Below are positions 1-9,704 of a DNA stretch of 64,000 nt, one piece after another. The position numbers and the translations under genes were made by a program. Each line of letters starts with the position of its first letter. The first letter of the stretch is position 1. The DNA is taken from NCBI GenBank assembly GCA_013151255.1, contig JAADIQ010000038.1, positions 1 through 64,000 of the forward strand, read 5' to 3'. Source of the stretch: Alphaproteobacteria bacterium (GTDB taxonomy: Bacteria; Pseudomonadota; Alphaproteobacteria; Caulobacterales; Parvularculaceae). The notes beneath the pieces are model-generated. The model was not told where the DNA came from, ran no database searches, and saw nothing but the letters and a program-made list of their open reading frames with translations.

Positions 1-1
1 G

Positions 2-1243
2 AAAATTGAAATGGCCATGGGCGCCTTGCGCTGCCCGCCCGGCGACTGGTCGGTTGATAAATTATCCGGCGGTGAAAAACGCCGCGTCGCCTTAGCGGCG
101 TTGTTGCTGTCGAAGCCGGATTTGTTGTTGCTGGACGAGCCGACCAACCATCTCGATGCAGAATCGGTGGCCTGGCTTGAACACCATCTTCGTGAGTTTC
201 CGGGCGCGGTTGTTCTGGTGACCCATGACCGGTATTTCCTCGATAACGTCACCGGCTGGATACTGGAACTCGATCGGGCGAGGGGCATACCGTTTGAAGG
301 AAACTATTCGTCCTGGGTCGAACAAAAACGCAAACGCCTGGAACAGGAACAGCGCGAAGACGGTAATCGTAAAAAGACGCTCGACCGTGAAGTCGACTGG
401 ATCAACGCTTCCCCGCGTGCGCGCCAGGCAAAATCAAAAGCGCGCATCAACGCCTATGAGGAATTGCTCGCCAAAGCCGGCGCCCAGGACATCGGACAGG
501 CGCAAATTCAAATTCCGCCGGGCCCGCGTCTTGGCGGCGTGGTTATCGAGGTGGAAAACCTTAAAAAGGGCTTCGGCGACAAGCTGCTGTTTGATGGGTT
601 GAGTTTTCAGCTGCCGCCCGGCGGCATAGTCGGCGTGGTGGGGCCAAACGGCGCCGGCAAGACGACGCTGTTTCGGATGCTGACGGGGCAGGACACGCCT
701 GATAGCGGCGCCTTGCGGATCGGCGAGACCGTCAAAATGGGCTATATCGACCAGACCCGCGAGAACCTTGATGGCGGCAAAAATGTCTGGGAAGAAATTT
801 CCGGCGGCAATGACATCATTCAGCTGGGCAAGCGGGAAATCTCAAGCCGCGCTTATGTCGGCTGGTTCAATTTCAAGGGTGGTGACCAGCAAAAGAAAGT
901 CGGCAGTCTTTCCGGCGGTGAGCGCAACCGCGTGCAGTTGGCGAAGATGCTGAAAGAGGGCGCCAACCTTCTGCTGCTTGACGAGCCGACCAACGACCTC
1001 GACGTTGATACGCTGCGCGAGCTTGAGGGCGCGCTGGAGGATTTCGCTGGTTGCGCCGTCATCATCTCGCACGACCGCTGGTTCCTGGACCGGGTCGCCA
1101 CGCATATTCTGGCCTTTGAAGGCGACAGCCATGTGGAGTGGTTTGAAGGCAATTTTGAAGACTATATGGAAGATAAAAAACGCCGCCTGGGCAGCGCCGC
1201 CGACATCCCCAAACGCATCAAATACAAACCCCTGACCCGATAA
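2..1243 (+). CDS. ettA: Energy-dependent translational throttle protein EttA, 5'-truncated by the window edge
   Basis: This is the C-terminal about 410 residues of an ABC-F ATPase of the EttA type, a soluble ribosome-associated protein that gates the first elongation step according to ATP level. The visible part holds the end of ABC domain 1 (LSGGEKRR signature, Walker [13 protein letters not shown]), the linker with a charged arm ([11 protein letters not shown]), and a complete second ABC domain (Walker [10 protein letters not shown], signature LSGGERNR, Walker [13 protein letters not shown], switch His in ISHDRWFLD). There is no membrane domain. EttA is usually about 555 residues, so roughly 140 are missing upstream. 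The frame is open to the left edge, so the ATG at position 11 is not the true start. A hairpin with a T run overlaps the stop codon. Confidence 0.93.
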   Translation, partial: KIEMAMGALRCPPGDWSVDKLSGGEKRRVALAALLLSKPDLLLLDEPTNHLDAESVAWLEHHLREFPGAVVLVTHDRYFLDNVTGWILELDRARGIPFEGNYSSWVEQKRKRLEQEQREDGNRKKTLDREVDWINASPRARQAKSKARINAYEELLAKAGAQDIGQAQIQIPPGPRLGGVVIEVENLKKGFGDKLLFDGLSFQLPPGGIVGVVGPNGAGKTTLFRMLTGQDTPDSGALRIGETVKMGYIDQTRENLDGGKNVWEEISGGNDIIQLGKREISSRAYVGWFNFKGGDQQKKVGSLSGGERNRVQLAKMLKEGANLLLLDEPTNDLDVDTLRELEGALEDFAGCAVIISHDRWFLDRVATHILAFEGDSHVEWFEGNFEDYMEDKKRRLGSAADIPKRIKYKPLTR

Positions 1244-1259
1244 AAGGTCAGAGGTTTTT
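1229..1259 (+). terminator. Probable Rho-independent terminator of ettA
   Basis: The arms CCCCTGACC and GGTCAGAGG (one mismatch) enclose an 8-nt loop and are followed directly by TTTTT. The stem overlaps the ettA stop codon, as is common in compact genomes. Confidence 0.6.
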
Positions 1260-1284
1260 GTCTGCCCACGGATTAATCTACGAA

Positions 1285-1875
1285 CTACGTCGTGCAGTTG
1301 GCGCCGTTATTATCGCAAAGCTGGACCCTGCTGGCCAGGCGCGGCCAGCGGATCGAGGTTTTCGCAAACACCACCGGTGAGCTTATAAAGTAACTCGTGA
1401 AGGGCGGCGAGTAGGGATAAGTTATCTCTACAACGATGAGCGAGCCCAAGGCGCTCAACACCGTATTGTCATTGAGGCTGGTATATTGGTCGCCAGGCGT
1501 ATAGGGCTGGGCGCCCAATTCATCCCGACTCCAATGGACGACCGGACCATTGTTTGGATCTAAAATGACGCTGATGACATTCACATTAAGCACTGTACCG
1601 GCGGCCGGATCGAGGATTTGCAGGGCGCCGCCAATCAAATTATTGATGTCGTCGTAAGTGAGCATGGTCGATTGCGCGGCGAGGTCGGAGATGGTGTTAA
1701 CGGCGATGGCGACGCGTCGGTTTTCTGTTGCGACATCGGATGTCTCAAGCATGCCGAAAAAGAGGGTGAACATTACCGGCAGAAGCAAAGCAAACTCCGT
1801 TGCCGCCATGCCTTTTTTGCATGAGGAAAAATTTCGAAGGAGCCGGAAATTTTTTTTCATAATCATAATTTTCAC
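1285..1875 (-). CDS. TadE-like pilus assembly/pseudopilin-type protein
   Basis: The 196-residue protein has a short basic N-terminus (about residues 1-22), then KGMAATEFALLLPVMFTLFFG, the TadE signature: a prepilin-like Glu at the start of a single membrane helix. The rest is predicted to be extracytoplasmic. TadE proteins are minor pseudopilins of the tight-adherence (Flp) pilus system. This is the last gene of a three-gene minus-strand run (TadG-like, TadE-like, TadE-like) with 14- and 11-base spacers, so it is very likely cotranscribed. No Tad ATPase, secretin or Flp pilin gene is visible here. A start at the internal MKKNF is also possible. Confidence 0.82.
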   Translation of the reverse strand: MKIMIMKKNFRLLRNFSSCKKGMAATEFALLLPVMFTLFFGMLETSDVATENRRVAIAVNTISDLAAQSTMLTYDDINNLIGGALQILDPAAGTVLNVNVISVILDPNNGPVVHWSRDELGAQPYTPGDQYTSLNDNTVLSALGSLIVVEITYPYSPPFTSYFISSPVVFAKTSIRWPRLASRVQLCDNNGANCTT

Positions 1876-1889
1876 TCGCCTACGTTCCG

Positions 1890-2495
1890 CTATGGTGTAG
1901 CGCCTGTCTGATAAGGTTCGTTCCGGAAGATCATTGACGAAATTAACCGTCGTTTGCTGGTGCCTGGCTCAGAGAGATTAATCCCGATGGCAGGGTTGAT
2001 TGTGTTGTAGATGTAACAGACACGTACACGAACAATCTCAAGCTGGTCACCAGGAACGAATGGAATAGCGCTGACATTAGCCGGGGGCGCGTCTGCACAT
2101 GTTGGGGCAGTGGTGTCTGCTGCGAGATCGCTAAAGGTTGCATATTTTTGCACCTCGACAGTCAGGCTTGTATTGCACGCGCCAAACGCATCCAGGATAT
2201 CACAGAGCGTGTCATAGATGACGTCGAATTTCTGTTGCTCAGTGCCGGCCATTTGTTGAATCTGGCCCGTTTTGACAAGCCGCGCTGCTTCCGCGACCGA
2301 TGCATCGACAATGGAATTGGCGTAAAAGAACCAGCCAACTTCGAAAGTTGAAAACATCATCAACAGGAAAATTGGAGCAACCATGGAAAATTCCACGGCG
2401 GCGGCGCCGCTACTGTCTCCGGCAAAGCGTCGCCGCCTCGGGACGAGACGCAACCAGCGCGAGCGCTTTGGAGCCATTGGTTTGGATAAACTCAT
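1890..2495 (-). CDS. TadE-like pilus assembly/pseudopilin-type protein
   Basis: The 201-residue protein starts with a basic, cytoplasmic-looking segment (PKRSRWLRLVPRRRR) and then has SGAAAVEFSMVAPIFLLMMFSTFEVGW. This is the TadE motif with the conserved Glu at about residue 35 and one membrane helix. The remainder holds several Cys (CDILDAFGACN, TCADA, VRVCYIY) that could form disulfides outside the membrane. It sits between the TadG-like gene and the second TadE-like gene and probably works with both as minor pilus or surface-assembly subunits. Confidence 0.84.
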   Translation of the reverse strand: MSLSKPMAPKRSRWLRLVPRRRRFAGDSSGAAAVEFSMVAPIFLLMMFSTFEVGWFFYANSIVDASVAEAARLVKTGQIQQMAGTEQQKFDVIYDTLCDILDAFGACNTSLTVEVQKYATFSDLAADTTAPTCADAPPANVSAIPFVPGDQLEIVRVRVCYIYNTINPAIGINLSEPGTSKRRLISSMIFRNEPYQTGATP

Positions 2496-2506
2496 CGCAA
2501 CCCGCC

Positions 2507-4609
2507 CTACTTACTGATGTGAAGTTTGACGAGATCGTCGGCGATGTCGCCGAACGCTGTCGCTAGTTCATCGCCATCCGGTGCATTGAAGAAATATGGC
2601 GCGGTTGGTTCTGTTGCACAGGATTTAAAGATGTTTTCAATCGTGCTTCCCGCATTCACATCAAACACAATCGTATAGACGAGAACATTGTCCTCCTTCA
2701 TCCGGCGGCAGATGCGAAGAATTTTGTTATCGGCTTCGTTTTCCATGTCATTGCTTTGGTCAATGCCGTCGCCCATGCGTTCCTCAATCTCATAGCCAAA
2801 AGCTGAGATGGACGAGCCCCAATGGGTGTTGCGATTGCTGAAAACGTTTTCACCATCCGTCATGATGACAACCGCCTTCTGCCAGTCTTCGTAAACGCTG
2901 CTGCCAGGGCCGCTTTCTCCGGGGCCAATGGCTTCCTCAAAAGGGGCGTCAGGAGAAACAACGCGCCATCCCCAAATCACGCCAGCGGGAATGTTTGTGG
3001 CGCCGGTAGCGACCAACCGGTCCATGATGCCGCTGCTAGATCCATCTATATCATCGCGTGTGTCGGTTAGCGGAAGTATCGGTTCTGGACAGGCTCTGTA
3101 ATTAGGCCCTCGCGAGGAGCTATCCTTGGGCAGGTCATAACGATAATCATAGGTTTGGGTTGCCGGGTCCCACCAGCCGACATAGCCCGTGCGTATTATG
3201 TATTCCTGAGTCCCGTAACCATTAAGCGGTTGAACTCCTTGCTTTGTCATCCAGTTCAAAAATGGCGCATCGGTGATGTTGCCCTGGTTGACTTCTCTGA
3301 AGTGACTTACGATAGGCACATATTTATTAAACGGCGTACCCTGATTATAATTAGTAAAATCACGGTCGTCTATGTAATATCGATTTGAATATCTCGACTC
3401 TTGAACCGATGTAAGGATATTGTCATCATCGGGATCATCAAACCAGTATCCGTACCAGTTGACGCCATTGACAGTACCGGATTCATTGTAGTCGCCATTG
3501 TCGCAGTCATCTGAATTGTTGCAGTCAGGCTCGTCGGCGAGAAAGACCGGCACCCATCTGGAGTTATCAGCGGAGGCGAGATCTGCAACCGAGAATTCTA
3601 TGTTAATGTTTGGCATATTGCTGAATGCCGAGCGCATTAGCGGGTCGGGCTCATCAGCTGAGGACGGCGTTTGCATGGCTGTGTTTATAATTGATGTTGT
3701 TGTGGCCGAACCAGGCTCAGTGTCCAACTCGTCAAGCGGATAGGGCCTTGCCTCCATACACCCGTCCCAACTTCTGTCTGGATCAGAGTTGAAAAGGTCG
3801 TAGTGATTTACTTTTCGGTTTGCATCCACAACGCCGTTCTCATCGACGTGAAAGAACCGCGCCCCATTGTAAGCTGCAACGCCATTCAAATCACCCCAAC
3901 TATCGGTCCAACCGCTCGAAGCGCCAGAATTTACATGCTGGTTGAAGGGGACAACACCCACTCTTACATTGTCGCTTGTCGCGTTGCCCTCAAACAGAAC
4001 ATCGAGCAACGCCGTAACGGCGGTCCGTAGGCTGTTCAGTTTATTTTGACCGTTGGAATCGTTCCAACTCATCGAGCCGGTGACGTCGAGTACGAGCGCC
4101 AGTTCAATACGCCCCGAGCCTTGAGGGATAATCTCGACACATTTGTCGATATCAAGTTCAGTGATGCCGGTAACGCCCAGGAGAAAGGTCGATATCTGGC
4201 CGGTAATACAGGTCGAGATAACGGCTTGGCTGCTGAGGTTAAAATCTATATCCCAGCCGGTTAGGAGTTGGTCTTCATAATCAAAATTTTCCCTAAAAAA
4301 AGCATTGCCATAAGTCTCGAGCTGGGCAGGCGTTAGCGTGTCATCGGCTGCCGCGAGTTGAGCGACAGCGAGGCTGGCTGCGTCCATCGATTCAATCATA
4401 TCGGCTCTGACAGCGTTCCAGCGGCTATAATCAACGGCTCCGCCGACAAAAAGAAACAACACTGTCGACATAAAGACGAACAAGATCGCGATATTGCCGC
4501 TGCGGTCATGCGCGAAGCGGTTTAGGCTGCGCCGCCCTGATGGTTGTGGCGCAGACGCAATGCTGCGGTTGCTTTTCGAAACGCAAGACATTTTTTTCGG
4601 AATGAACAT
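2507..4609 (-). CDS. TadG-like protein with von Willebrand factor A domain
   Basis: The 700-residue protein starts with a basic leader, then RSGNIAILFVFMSTVLFLFVGG, the TadG-type single membrane helix (about residues 38-60). A vWA domain follows: the metal-binding MIDAS motif DVTGSMS lies near residue 175 and later core strands are VVIMTDGENVF and LVYTIVFDVN. About 250 residues between the MIDAS and those strands are rich in Asp, Asn and Tyr and look like a large insertion. TadG proteins anchor Flp/Tad machinery or act as surface adhesins. First gene of the TadG/TadE/TadE run. The large acidic insertion suggests metal or ligand binding outside the cell, which is inference. Confidence 0.88.
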   Translation of the reverse strand: MFIPKKMSCVSKSNRSIASAPQPSGRRSLNRFAHDRSGNIAILFVFMSTVLFLFVGGAVDYSRWNAVRADMIESMDAASLAVAQLAAADDTLTPAQLETYGNAFFRENFDYEDQLLTGWDIDFNLSSQAVISTCITGQISTFLLGVTGITELDIDKCVEIIPQGSGRIELALVLDVTGSMSWNDSNGQNKLNSLRTAVTALLDVLFEGNATSDNVRVGVVPFNQHVNSGASSGWTDSWGDLNGVAAYNGARFFHVDENGVVDANRKVNHYDLFNSDPDRSWDGCMEARPYPLDELDTEPGSATTTSIINTAMQTPSSADEPDPLMRSAFSNMPNINIEFSVADLASADNSRWVPVFLADEPDCNNSDDCDNGDYNESGTVNGVNWYGYWFDDPDDDNILTSVQESRYSNRYYIDDRDFTNYNQGTPFNKYVPIVSHFREVNQGNITDAPFLNWMTKQGVQPLNGYGTQEYIIRTGYVGWWDPATQTYDYRYDLPKDSSSRGPNYRACPEPILPLTDTRDDIDGSSSGIMDRLVATGATNIPAGVIWGWRVVSPDAPFEEAIGPGESGPGSSVYEDWQKAVVIMTDGENVFSNRNTHWGSSISAFGYEIEERMGDGIDQSNDMENEADNKILRICRRMKEDNVLVYTIVFDVNAGSTIENIFKSCATEPTAPYFFNAPDGDELATAFGDIADDLVKLHISK

Positions 4610-5180
4610 TTCACACCTTGATCAGCGTAATAACTAAGTACAAGCATGCGCCATTATCGCTGCTGCGGTTAACATCTTGTAATTGAACTTGGTTAATCGC
4701 CGAGGTTTTGGTTAGGCCGGTGTAATTGTTCTAAAATTTTATCTAGTTTTCTTTGTGTCTGATATGCGCCGTACACAAATTAACCATGTAACCACAGAAT
4801 GTGGCGGCCGCCGTGAGGGAAAACCATTAGCGCGCCCATCAAATGGCGCCTGGCGAGGCGCATGCTCGACGGTTGTTGTCCGCTAAATTTGTAGACATTG
4901 AGGTTGTTGGCGTGCGCCTGTTTTTATGGGGTTTGCCGCGCCGGGGGGCTAGCCAGACATTTTCAGCGCTGCGCGCGGCTCGGCTGGGTTAACATTGTCG
5001 GTTAGATTGAAATTTTCCGATAATGATAGTGCAAGAAATTCAGAGGCTTAAAGCGCAAGTCATGACCCTTGGGCAGATTCCAGCCGAACCGTCCGGCTTT
5101 AGAAAATATCGAAATTATCAGCCAAAGCATCTGAATCCGTGTTATTAACCATAACCAGAATCTCTTATGGAGGGGTCGTT
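4610..5180. other. Intergenic region, no recognised element
   Basis: About 570 bases separate the divergent TadG-like and LysM genes. It is the longest empty stretch in the window. It holds several AT-rich patches that could serve promoters for both directions, but no convincing -35/-10 pair, hairpin, RNA gene or coding frame could be supported. A GGAGG just before 5181 is the ribosome binding site for the LysM gene. Confidence 0.5.
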
Positions 5181-6281
5181 ATGAGCACTATCGGGACACT
5201 CAACATCGCTGGCTTTGGCGCCGTCGGCGCGGCGTTCTTCATCTTGGCGGCGCCGGCTTCGGCCGGGCGTTGCGGGCACTCCTACGCGGTTGATGCGCCG
5301 ACCACCCTGGTGACGGTGGCGCGCCAGTGCAATGTCAATCTGTCGGCGCTGTATGAGGCCAATCCGGGTGTCGATCCGAGTAATGTCCGGCCGGGCGAAT
5401 ATCTGGCGGTGCCCGATGAGATCACGGGCTCAACGCTATCGGTCGCGGACGCGCCCCTGGCGCAACCGTCCGCGGTTCAGCCTGCGGTAACCGATAGCCA
5501 GGCGCATGGTGTTAGCGGGACGATCATCAATGATGCGGGGCGCGCTGGAATGGGCGGTGATTTTTCCGGAGTGACACAACGCATTAGTTATCGCGATCAG
5601 TGGGGCTCTTCATCCTCAAGGTCGGCCTGGCGGCGCGAAGAGTCGCTTGGCGCGAGACAACACGCCAATTCAGACACGCTTAGCTATCAGCGACTTTCTG
5701 CATTGCGGATTGAAAGCGCCGGATTGCCAACGGCGCCGGCGAGGTTTGCCGGTGCGAATTCGTCTGCGGGCGTACAGCTCATCGAGTGCCAAGTGTTGCG
5801 CAAACGCGACGGCGGTAAAATTCATAAGCTACGGAAAATTATTTCAACGCCTGAAAATACGTTTGTCGAAATCAGTGCGATGAGCGAAGGCGAGGGGTCT
5901 GATTGCAGGTTGATCAGTGCATCCGCGCCGGTTCGGCTTACGCCGGGCGTGCCGGCGGCGCATTATACGACGCCGACTGCCGACACTGGCTATCGCCTTC
6001 CGGATTACTCCAAAATCGGCGACATCGTGGTAACGCCGCGATTGGTGCAGCGGCGTAAGATTTCTCTGCGCGGCGAAATCGTCGACAGCACCAATGGGTG
6101 TTTGTTGCTGAAAACCGACAATGACGTGTTGCGCAGGCTATCGACAACGCAGCCCGCTGACGACCTTCTGGGCAAGGAAGTCACGGTGTGGGGAACAATG
6201 TCGTCAAACGGCGCTTGCGGCGGCGGGGCGTCAATTTTGATCAGCCATGCGGTCTATGCCGAGCGCTGGCCGGCGCGATAG
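5181..6281 (+). CDS. Secreted LysM domain protein
   Basis: The predicted 366-residue exported protein has a signal-peptide-like N-terminus (GAVGAAFFILAAPASAGR). One LysM peptidoglycan-binding domain follows at about residues 35-80 (YAVDAPTTLVTVARQCNVNLSALYEANPG, ending RPGEYLAVP). The middle is low in recognisable features, and the C-terminal third has Cys-containing beta-rich sequence (GCLLLKTDND, VTVWGTMSSNGACGG) that I do not assign to a family. I placed the start at the ATG at 5181 because GGAGG precedes it at good distance and it gives a clean signal peptide. The ORF track start at 5139 would put 14 extra residues before it. It probably acts at the cell wall. Confidence 0.8.
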   Translation: MSTIGTLNIAGFGAVGAAFFILAAPASAGRCGHSYAVDAPTTLVTVARQCNVNLSALYEANPGVDPSNVRPGEYLAVPDEITGSTLSVADAPLAQPSAVQPAVTDSQAHGVSGTIINDAGRAGMGGDFSGVTQRISYRDQWGSSSSRSAWRREESLGARQHANSDTLSYQRLSALRIESAGLPTAPARFAGANSSAGVQLIECQVLRKRDGGKIHKLRKIISTPENTFVEISAMSEGEGSDCRLISASAPVRLTPGVPAAHYTTPTADTGYRLPDYSKIGDIVVTPRLVQRRKISLRGEIVDSTNGCLLLKTDNDVLRRLSTTQPADDLLGKEVTVWGTMSSNGACGGGASILISHAVYAERWPAR

Positions 6282-6302
6282 CAGCTGGTAAGCTGATAGC
6301 CC

Positions 6303-6968
6303 ATGCTGCATCCTGAAGCTGCGCTATCGCCGCGTTTTGCGTGGTTCATGCTCGCGGCGTCGCTGGCGGTATTCCTTTTTCTCAGCGTAACGGCGCCCAG
6401 TGGCGCGTTTGAAGCCGCTGAGCGCAGCTTCCTGTTGGCGCTGCGCAATGGCGACGACCCGGCTTTGCTGAACGGCCCCGGATGGCTGTTATACTTTGTA
6501 CAGAATATTACCGCGCTTGGCGGTTGGCCGGTGTTGACGGTGTTCAGCCTTCTGCTCGCCGGCGCGCTCATTATTCACAAACAATGGTCGTTTCTGTTTG
6601 TCCTCTTGGCCGTGGTGATCGGCGAGACGGTGATAACCGGCATGCTCAAAGATTTTTTCGGCCGTGTGCGTCCGGACTTTCTCCCCCATCTCACAGCAGC
6701 CAGCAGCGAAAGCTTTCCCAGCGGCCATTCGGCAAGTGCGGCGGCGATATATCTCACCTTTGGATTGGCGATTGCGAATGTGCTGAAACAGCGCGCCGCA
6801 CGGCGCTACGCTCTGGGCGCTTCGCTGGTGTTGGTGTTTCTGATTGGCGCCAGCCGGGTTTTTCTCGGCGTCCACTACCCAACCGACGTCATCGCCGGCT
6901 GGTGCGTCGGCGCCGCCTGGGCCAGCGCAGTGTGGCTGGCGGCGTGGCGTCTGAACAACAACGCCTAG
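6303..6968 (+). CDS. PAP2-family membrane phosphatase
   Basis: The 221-residue polytopic membrane protein carries the three PAP2 phosphatase motifs: KDFFGRVRPDF (motif 1, KX6RP), FPSGHSASAA (motif 2, PSGH) and SRVFLGVHYPTDVIAG (motif 3, SRX5HX3D with catalytic His). About five to six hydrophobic helices are visible. The family dephosphorylates lipid phosphates such as phosphatidic acid, phosphatidylglycerol phosphate or undecaprenyl diphosphate; which one cannot be told from sequence. Its 3' end overlaps the arsM 3' end by four bases (convergent genes). Confidence 0.92.
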   Translation: MLHPEAALSPRFAWFMLAASLAVFLFLSVTAPSGAFEAAERSFLLALRNGDDPALLNGPGWLLYFVQNITALGGWPVLTVFSLLLAGALIIHKQWSFLFVLLAVVIGETVITGMLKDFFGRVRPDFLPHLTAASSESFPSGHSASAAAIYLTFGLAIANVLKQRAARRYALGASLVLVFLIGASRVFLGVHYPTDVIAGWCVGAAWASAVWLAAWRLNNNA

Positions 6969-8011
6969 CAGCAGGCCCCGGCGCCTGTATCAGCGGAGCC
7001 CTGCCCAAACGGCGAGGCTGTCCCGCAGCCCGGAAATATCCCGTAATGGGTTGCGCCGTCGCCAATGAAGTCGAAATAGGGCGCAAACCGGCTTTCCTTC
7101 AGCATACGGTAGGTATTGCCGCAGACGGGAAATACCCGGCCCTTTTCAATAAGGTGGTGACTGTCCAGCGCGAGCGCATCGTCGCTATGGGCGAGCCCGC
7201 CTTTATAGATCACCGCCTGGCCGTAATCCTCGCAGGTTGGCTCCAGCCCGTCGATTTTGAACAGCCGATAGGTCGCGGAATGAAACCTCGCCTGGCCGAG
7301 CCTTTCACGCAGGGCGCGGTTGTTGATTTCGATCGGCTCATCACTCACCAGCCGCGGGTCGGCAAAGCCTGCTGTTTTGGCGATGTTCAAAAAATCATTC
7401 CAGTAAAGCGCGCCGCCGAGACACTCGCCTTGCGCCACCGGATCATGACGCAGCGCTTCCGGCAGACGGCGGTCAGCATAAACGTCGGAGAAATAAAACT
7501 CACCGCCTGGCTTCAACAACGCATGTGCGCTGCGGAAAACTTTTTCTTTGTCCGCAACCAGATTAATCACGCAATTGGATATGATGACATCGAAACTGGC
7601 CGGCTCAAGTTCCAGCGCCTCAAGGTCTTCAATATCGCCCTCGATGAAGCGAACATTGGAAAAGCCGAATTTCTCCGCGTGCCAGTCCAGATGGTCGCGC
7701 GCAACAGCGAGTTGTTCGGGCGTCATATCAACGCCGATCACCTCGCCCTCAGGCCCGACAAGCTGGGCCAGCGCATAGGCGTCCTGACCGGAGCCGGAAC
7801 CAAGATCGAGAACGCGCGCGCCTTCAAGCGCCATTGGCGCCACCAGCCCGCAGCCATAATACCGCGCCGAGACTTCCGGGTGAATATTGGCGAGGACGGT
7901 TTTGAGATAATCCGGCGGCGCATCCATCGTGCAGCAGGCGCTGGTCTGAAGGTCTGACGTCGCGGTCAACACCTTGCCGTAATAGTCTTTTACATTGTCC
8001 TGAATGTTCAT
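6965..8011 (-). CDS. arsM: Arsenite methyltransferase ArsM
   Basis: The 348-residue class I SAM methyltransferase would methylate trivalent arsenic to mono- to trimethylated forms, a cytoplasmic detoxification reaction. The SAM motif is VLDLGSGSGQDA. The As(III)-binding cysteines typical of ArsM are all present: an N-terminal Cys pair (SACCTM), YYGCG, the conserved SNCVINL and GECLGG. The C-terminal 100 residues (the ArsM C-terminal domain) end in a Cys pair (GAGACC). I chose the ATG at 8011 (MNIQDNV), preceded by AAAGG, over the upstream ATG at 8029. No arsR, arsB or arsC is nearby, so the gene stands alone between a PAP2 phosphatase and a beta-lactamase-fold gene. Confidence 0.93.
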   Translation of the reverse strand: MNIQDNVKDYYGKVLTATSDLQTSACCTMDAPPDYLKTVLANIHPEVSARYYGCGLVAPMALEGARVLDLGSGSGQDAYALAQLVGPEGEVIGVDMTPEQLAVARDHLDWHAEKFGFSNVRFIEGDIEDLEALELEPASFDVIISNCVINLVADKEKVFRSAHALLKPGGEFYFSDVYADRRLPEALRHDPVAQGECLGGALYWNDFLNIAKTAGFADPRLVSDEPIEINNRALRERLGQARFHSATYRLFKIDGLEPTCEDYGQAVIYKGGLAHSDDALALDSHHLIEKGRVFPVCGNTYRMLKESRFAPYFDFIGDGATHYGIFPGCGTASPFGQGSADTGAGACC

Positions 8012-8128
8012 CGTCAGCCTTTCAACCATGCCTGCGCCCTGAACATAGGGTTGAAAGATTTTTTAGCCAACCGCAAGGGCCTTATGGTGGTTCTCGCAAT
8101 TGTGTTCTAGCGATTCAGGCCAGGGTTG

Positions 8129-9613
8129 TTAATTGTCAATCCCGAGGCCCGTTAGCTTCAGGTCTTCTGTGCCGGCATAGCCAAGATGTACGATCGTTTG
8201 CGTTTTGTGAACGGGGTGGCGCATTTCAAGATTGATTTGACCGTCATCGGTAACGCGAATGCCCGTAACTTCCAGTTCTTTCAACTCCATATGTATCGAC
8301 TTGAATTTGTGCATATGGGCCTCCATGGGGGCAAGCGCGATGAATGCATCGGCGCCATAGTCCAGAATATATTTTTCCCAGTCTGCAGGATCATCGCTTT
8401 GCACGGCGCTTGTGAAAGCCGTTGCGAAGGCATTGATCTTTGCCGCCATCGCCGAGTTTGGCGCGGCGCCGTCCGCAGCCTCATCTGGCGCGTCCATCCG
8501 TTTTTCGGAAAGCTTGATATCCAATAGTGCCGAGATGATGATTAAGTAGGCAGTGTCTGCATCTATGTCTGGCGAACTCGAAGCTGTGAAGATGACTAAA
8601 CCTTTGTCACTATGATCTGTCCAGTTTGATGTGAAATGCATATTGGCGCCATTGTGCCAATAAAAATGGCCAAGCTTTGGATTATCTTGCACAACCAGGC
8701 CATAGCCATAAAAACTGGGCGCCCCTTCGCCTTCTCTGATATGCGCGGTTTGGATAATTTTGACGGATTGAGGAGAGACTATTTCGCCTCGTACGAACTT
8801 TGATCGGAACAATAGAAAATCTTTTGCCGTCGCGGTCAGGCCGCCATTACCCACAAGGTTCCAATAGGCTTGATCGCCGCCCCAGCTTACGGAGGCGATA
8901 TCGCCGCCATCTGATGACAGCAATGACCGGGCGCTATCATAGCCGTTTGCATATCCGATATTGTTTACGCCAGTCCCGGCGAATACATCTTCGCGCAGAA
9001 ATGCATCATATGATTTGCCTGAGCGTTTTTCGATAATGGCGGCGAGCACGGAGTACCCGACATTGGAGTAAGCATATGCCGAGCCTGGTGCGGAAATTAG
9101 CGGCGCGGCGAACATACGCTTAAGGAACGCATCCTTTTTTAATTTTTCATAATCATCACCAATCGCACCCGGCATTCCGGCGGAATGGGTCAGGAGTTGG
9201 TGGACGGTTATATTTGTCTTGTCTGCGGGTGCTTCCTCAAAGATATCGCCTAGCGTGTCTGCCGTATCCAGAAGGCCGTTATCGACAAGCTTCATGACGG
9301 CGACGGCGGTGATTGTCTTGGTAATGGATCCGATATCAACCAATCTATTCTTATCGGGAACACCGTTCTTTGCCGCACCCATGCCTCGAAAAACGGGCGC
9401 CTCGCCGTTCATGGCGACGCCGACGACGCCGGTAAATCCCTTTGCCTCCAGTTCATCAAAAGCCGCCTCTAAGCGGTCATGGTAAGCCTTGCGATTGGTC
9501 GCCCCGTCCGGGTCTGCGGCGCATGCCAACAGCCCGATCGCAGTTGAAATCACGGCCATAATGCACGCAATTTTCTGAAGCGTCCCGCGCCCAGGGTTGG
9601 TTGATATTGTCAT
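8129..9613 (-). CDS. Beta-lactamase-fold serine hydrolase lipoprotein (class C / PBP4*-like)
   Basis: The 494-residue serine hydrolase has the penicillin-binding/class C beta-lactamase fold: SITK is the SXXK nucleophile motif near residue 95, YSNVGY the YXN motif, and HNGANMHF supplies the HXG-type third motif. With the ATG at 9613 the N-terminus is a lipoprotein signal (CIMAVISTAIGLLAC, lipobox LLAC), so the enzyme is probably anchored on the periplasmic side. The ORF track start at 9691 would bury that signal. The C-terminal 110 residues form a separate domain that I do not recognise. Such proteins are often esterases or peptidases rather than true antibiotic hydrolases. It is divergent from a CadC/ToxR-like regulator gene about 90 bases away, which may control it. 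Confidence 0.85.
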   Translation of the reverse strand: MTISTNPGRGTLQKIACIMAVISTAIGLLACAADPDGATNRKAYHDRLEAAFDELEAKGFTGVVGVAMNGEAPVFRGMGAAKNGVPDKNRLVDIGSITKTITAVAVMKLVDNGLLDTADTLGDIFEEAPADKTNITVHQLLTHSAGMPGAIGDDYEKLKKDAFLKRMFAAPLISAPGSAYAYSNVGYSVLAAIIEKRSGKSYDAFLREDVFAGTGVNNIGYANGYDSARSLLSSDGGDIASVSWGGDQAYWNLVGNGGLTATAKDFLLFRSKFVRGEIVSPQSVKIIQTAHIREGEGAPSFYGYGLVVQDNPKLGHFYWHNGANMHFTSNWTDHSDKGLVIFTASSSPDIDADTAYLIIISALLDIKLSEKRMDAPDEAADGAAPNSAMAAKINAFATAFTSAVQSDDPADWEKYILDYGADAFIALAPMEAHMHKFKSIHMELKELEVTGIRVTDDGQINLEMRHPVHKTQTIVHLGYAGTEDLKLTGLGIDN

Positions 9614-9704
9614 TGACTTATGATCCTTACAAAATATCTCATGCTGAGACCTTTGTGACGCACCCTGCATGGAAATACCTGATCGAAACATTTAGAGATA
9701 TTTC

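Noticed and set aside
6482-7957. 491-residue plus-strand ORF
   Set aside because: It lies antisense to arsM and over the PAP2 gene; it has no family features, while both overlapped genes have clear motifs.
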